DNA from: Allobrachymonas sp.
GTDB taxonomy: Bacteria > Pseudomonadota > Gammaproteobacteria > Burkholderiales > Burkholderiaceae_C
Direction of reading: 5' to 3'
Length of the DNA: 5,617 bases
NCBI GenBank assembly: GCA_012036375.1
Contig: JAAUOI010000217.1
Coordinates: forward strand, 1-5,617
Numbering within the stretch: position 1 is the stretch's first letter; each line of letters starts with the position of its first letter. The position numbers were made by a program, and so were the translations under genes. This document shows, in pieces, positions 5,265-5,617 of this stretch. A model generated the notes under the pieces. It searched no databases and was not told the origin of the DNA. It saw only the letters and a program-made list of their open reading frames with translations.

Positions 5265-5617
5265 CGGCAAGATCGGCGGCAACTGGAATTCCATGCTCGC
5301 GCCCGCGTATCTTGCGCAACGCGCCAGCCTCATCAAAGCCACCAGCATGAAGGGGAATGCCAAAGCCGGCGAGCCCGCCGCCGTGAAATCAGCGTTTGGC
5401 AAGGCCGCCGATCAACCCGAATACGGCACCAGCCACATCAGCATCGTCGATGGCTATGGCAATGCGCTGTCGATGACCACCACGATTGAAGCCGCTTTCG
5501 GCGCACGTCAAATGGTCAACCCCAGCAACCCCGCCGCCCCCGGCGGCTTCTTGCTCAACAACGAGTTGACCGATTTCAACTTTCGCACCCAACGATGCCG
5601 CTGGCAAACCCACCGCC
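5263..5617 (+). CDS. ggt: ggt fragment 3: subunit junction with the nucleophile Thr, partial
   Basis: Third open piece, running off the window. It reads DGKIGGNWNSMLAPAYLAQR at the start and carries the processing site GTSH with the expected catalytic Thr (codon 5428-5430), SIVDGYGNALSMTTTIEAAFG, and NNELTDF. The first ATG in this frame is at 5293 but would be internal to the real protein. From 5585 the family-like continuation (APNDAAGKPTA) is one base out of frame, so the last 11 codons as read are wrong. Confidence 0.8.

Larger units (their letters stand above)
4165..5617 (+). pseudogene. ggt: Gamma-glutamyltransferase, frame broken four times, 3' end outside window
   Basis: Gamma-glutamyltransferase (N-terminal-nucleophile hydrolase; splits glutathione and other gamma-glutamyl compounds, cleaving itself into large and small subunits). 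Fixing four one-base indels gives about 485 codons to the window edge; the family is about 560-590 residues, so roughly the last 80-100 are missing here. The signal peptide has ARRSFTLSS and a lipobox LAAC (Cys23), suggesting an outer-membrane-anchored periplasmic lipoprotein. Family motifs continue across the breaks: ANPLATDAGYQVLKAGGSAVDAA; FDGRETAP with the substrate-binding Arg (codon 4518-4520); GMPPPSSG; WLHLYTEASRLAFADRAQY; YGTSHISIVD, whose Thr (codon 5428-5430) is the expected autoprocessing nucleophile; and GGFLLNNELTDF. Breaks lie at 4495-4500, about 5168-5174, about 5260-5262 and 5581-5584. With motifs intact, sequencing error is at least as likely as true decay; in that case it is a normal ggt. 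Confidence 0.9.

Noticed and set aside
1..5617. CRISPR array, insertion sequence, tRNA, rRNA, defence or toxin genes
   Set aside because: No regular spaced repeats, terminal inverted repeats, transposase-like protein or clover-leaf sequence was seen on either strand.

Overview
The window most resembles a betaproteobacterium of the order Burkholderiales, probably Comamonadaceae-like. The grounds are a type II (phosphotransferase-fold) homoserine kinase followed by a BPSS1780-type membrane protein, a FecR-domain protein with a twin-arginine signal, and moderately high GC. This placement rests on family recognition and gene order, not on a search.

Layout: positions 1-163 are AT-rich intergenic DNA with no convincing gene. 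nagZ (164-1225, minus strand) encodes the peptidoglycan-recycling beta-N-acetylhexosaminidase. A 165-bp divergent intergenic region separates it from thrB (best start 1391, ends 2350, plus strand), homoserine kinase. Next come a possible 15-codon leader ORF (2380-2427) whose stop overlaps the start of a six-helix-type membrane protein gene (2424-3248), and then a Tat-exported FecR-domain protein (3282-3971). A strong intrinsic terminator (4096-4133) closes this rightward unit. The last 1.45 kb (4165 to the window edge) is a gamma-glutamyltransferase gene with a lipoprotein signal peptide. Its reading frame is broken four times, and its 3' end lies beyond the window.

Main observation: the first 3.9 kb reads as clean, full-length genes, but from about 3.96 kb to the end there are five apparent single-base frameshifts: one at the 3' end of the FecR gene and four in ggt. 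Four need one base added and one needs one base removed. All but one lie in clear short mononucleotide runs. Protein motifs continue intact across every break. This pattern fits local sequencing or assembly error best. Very recent gene decay, or slippage at the two A-runs, are the alternatives.

Functionally the window is mostly housekeeping (cell-wall recycling, threonine biosynthesis, glutathione or gamma-glutamyl metabolism) plus an envelope protein of unknown role. I see no defence system, CRISPR array, mobile element, tRNA or rRNA, and no clear evidence of a new multi-gene system. The least ordinary real structures are the leader ORF coupled to the membrane protein gene and the Tat-like lipoprotein signal on the gamma-glutamyltransferase.
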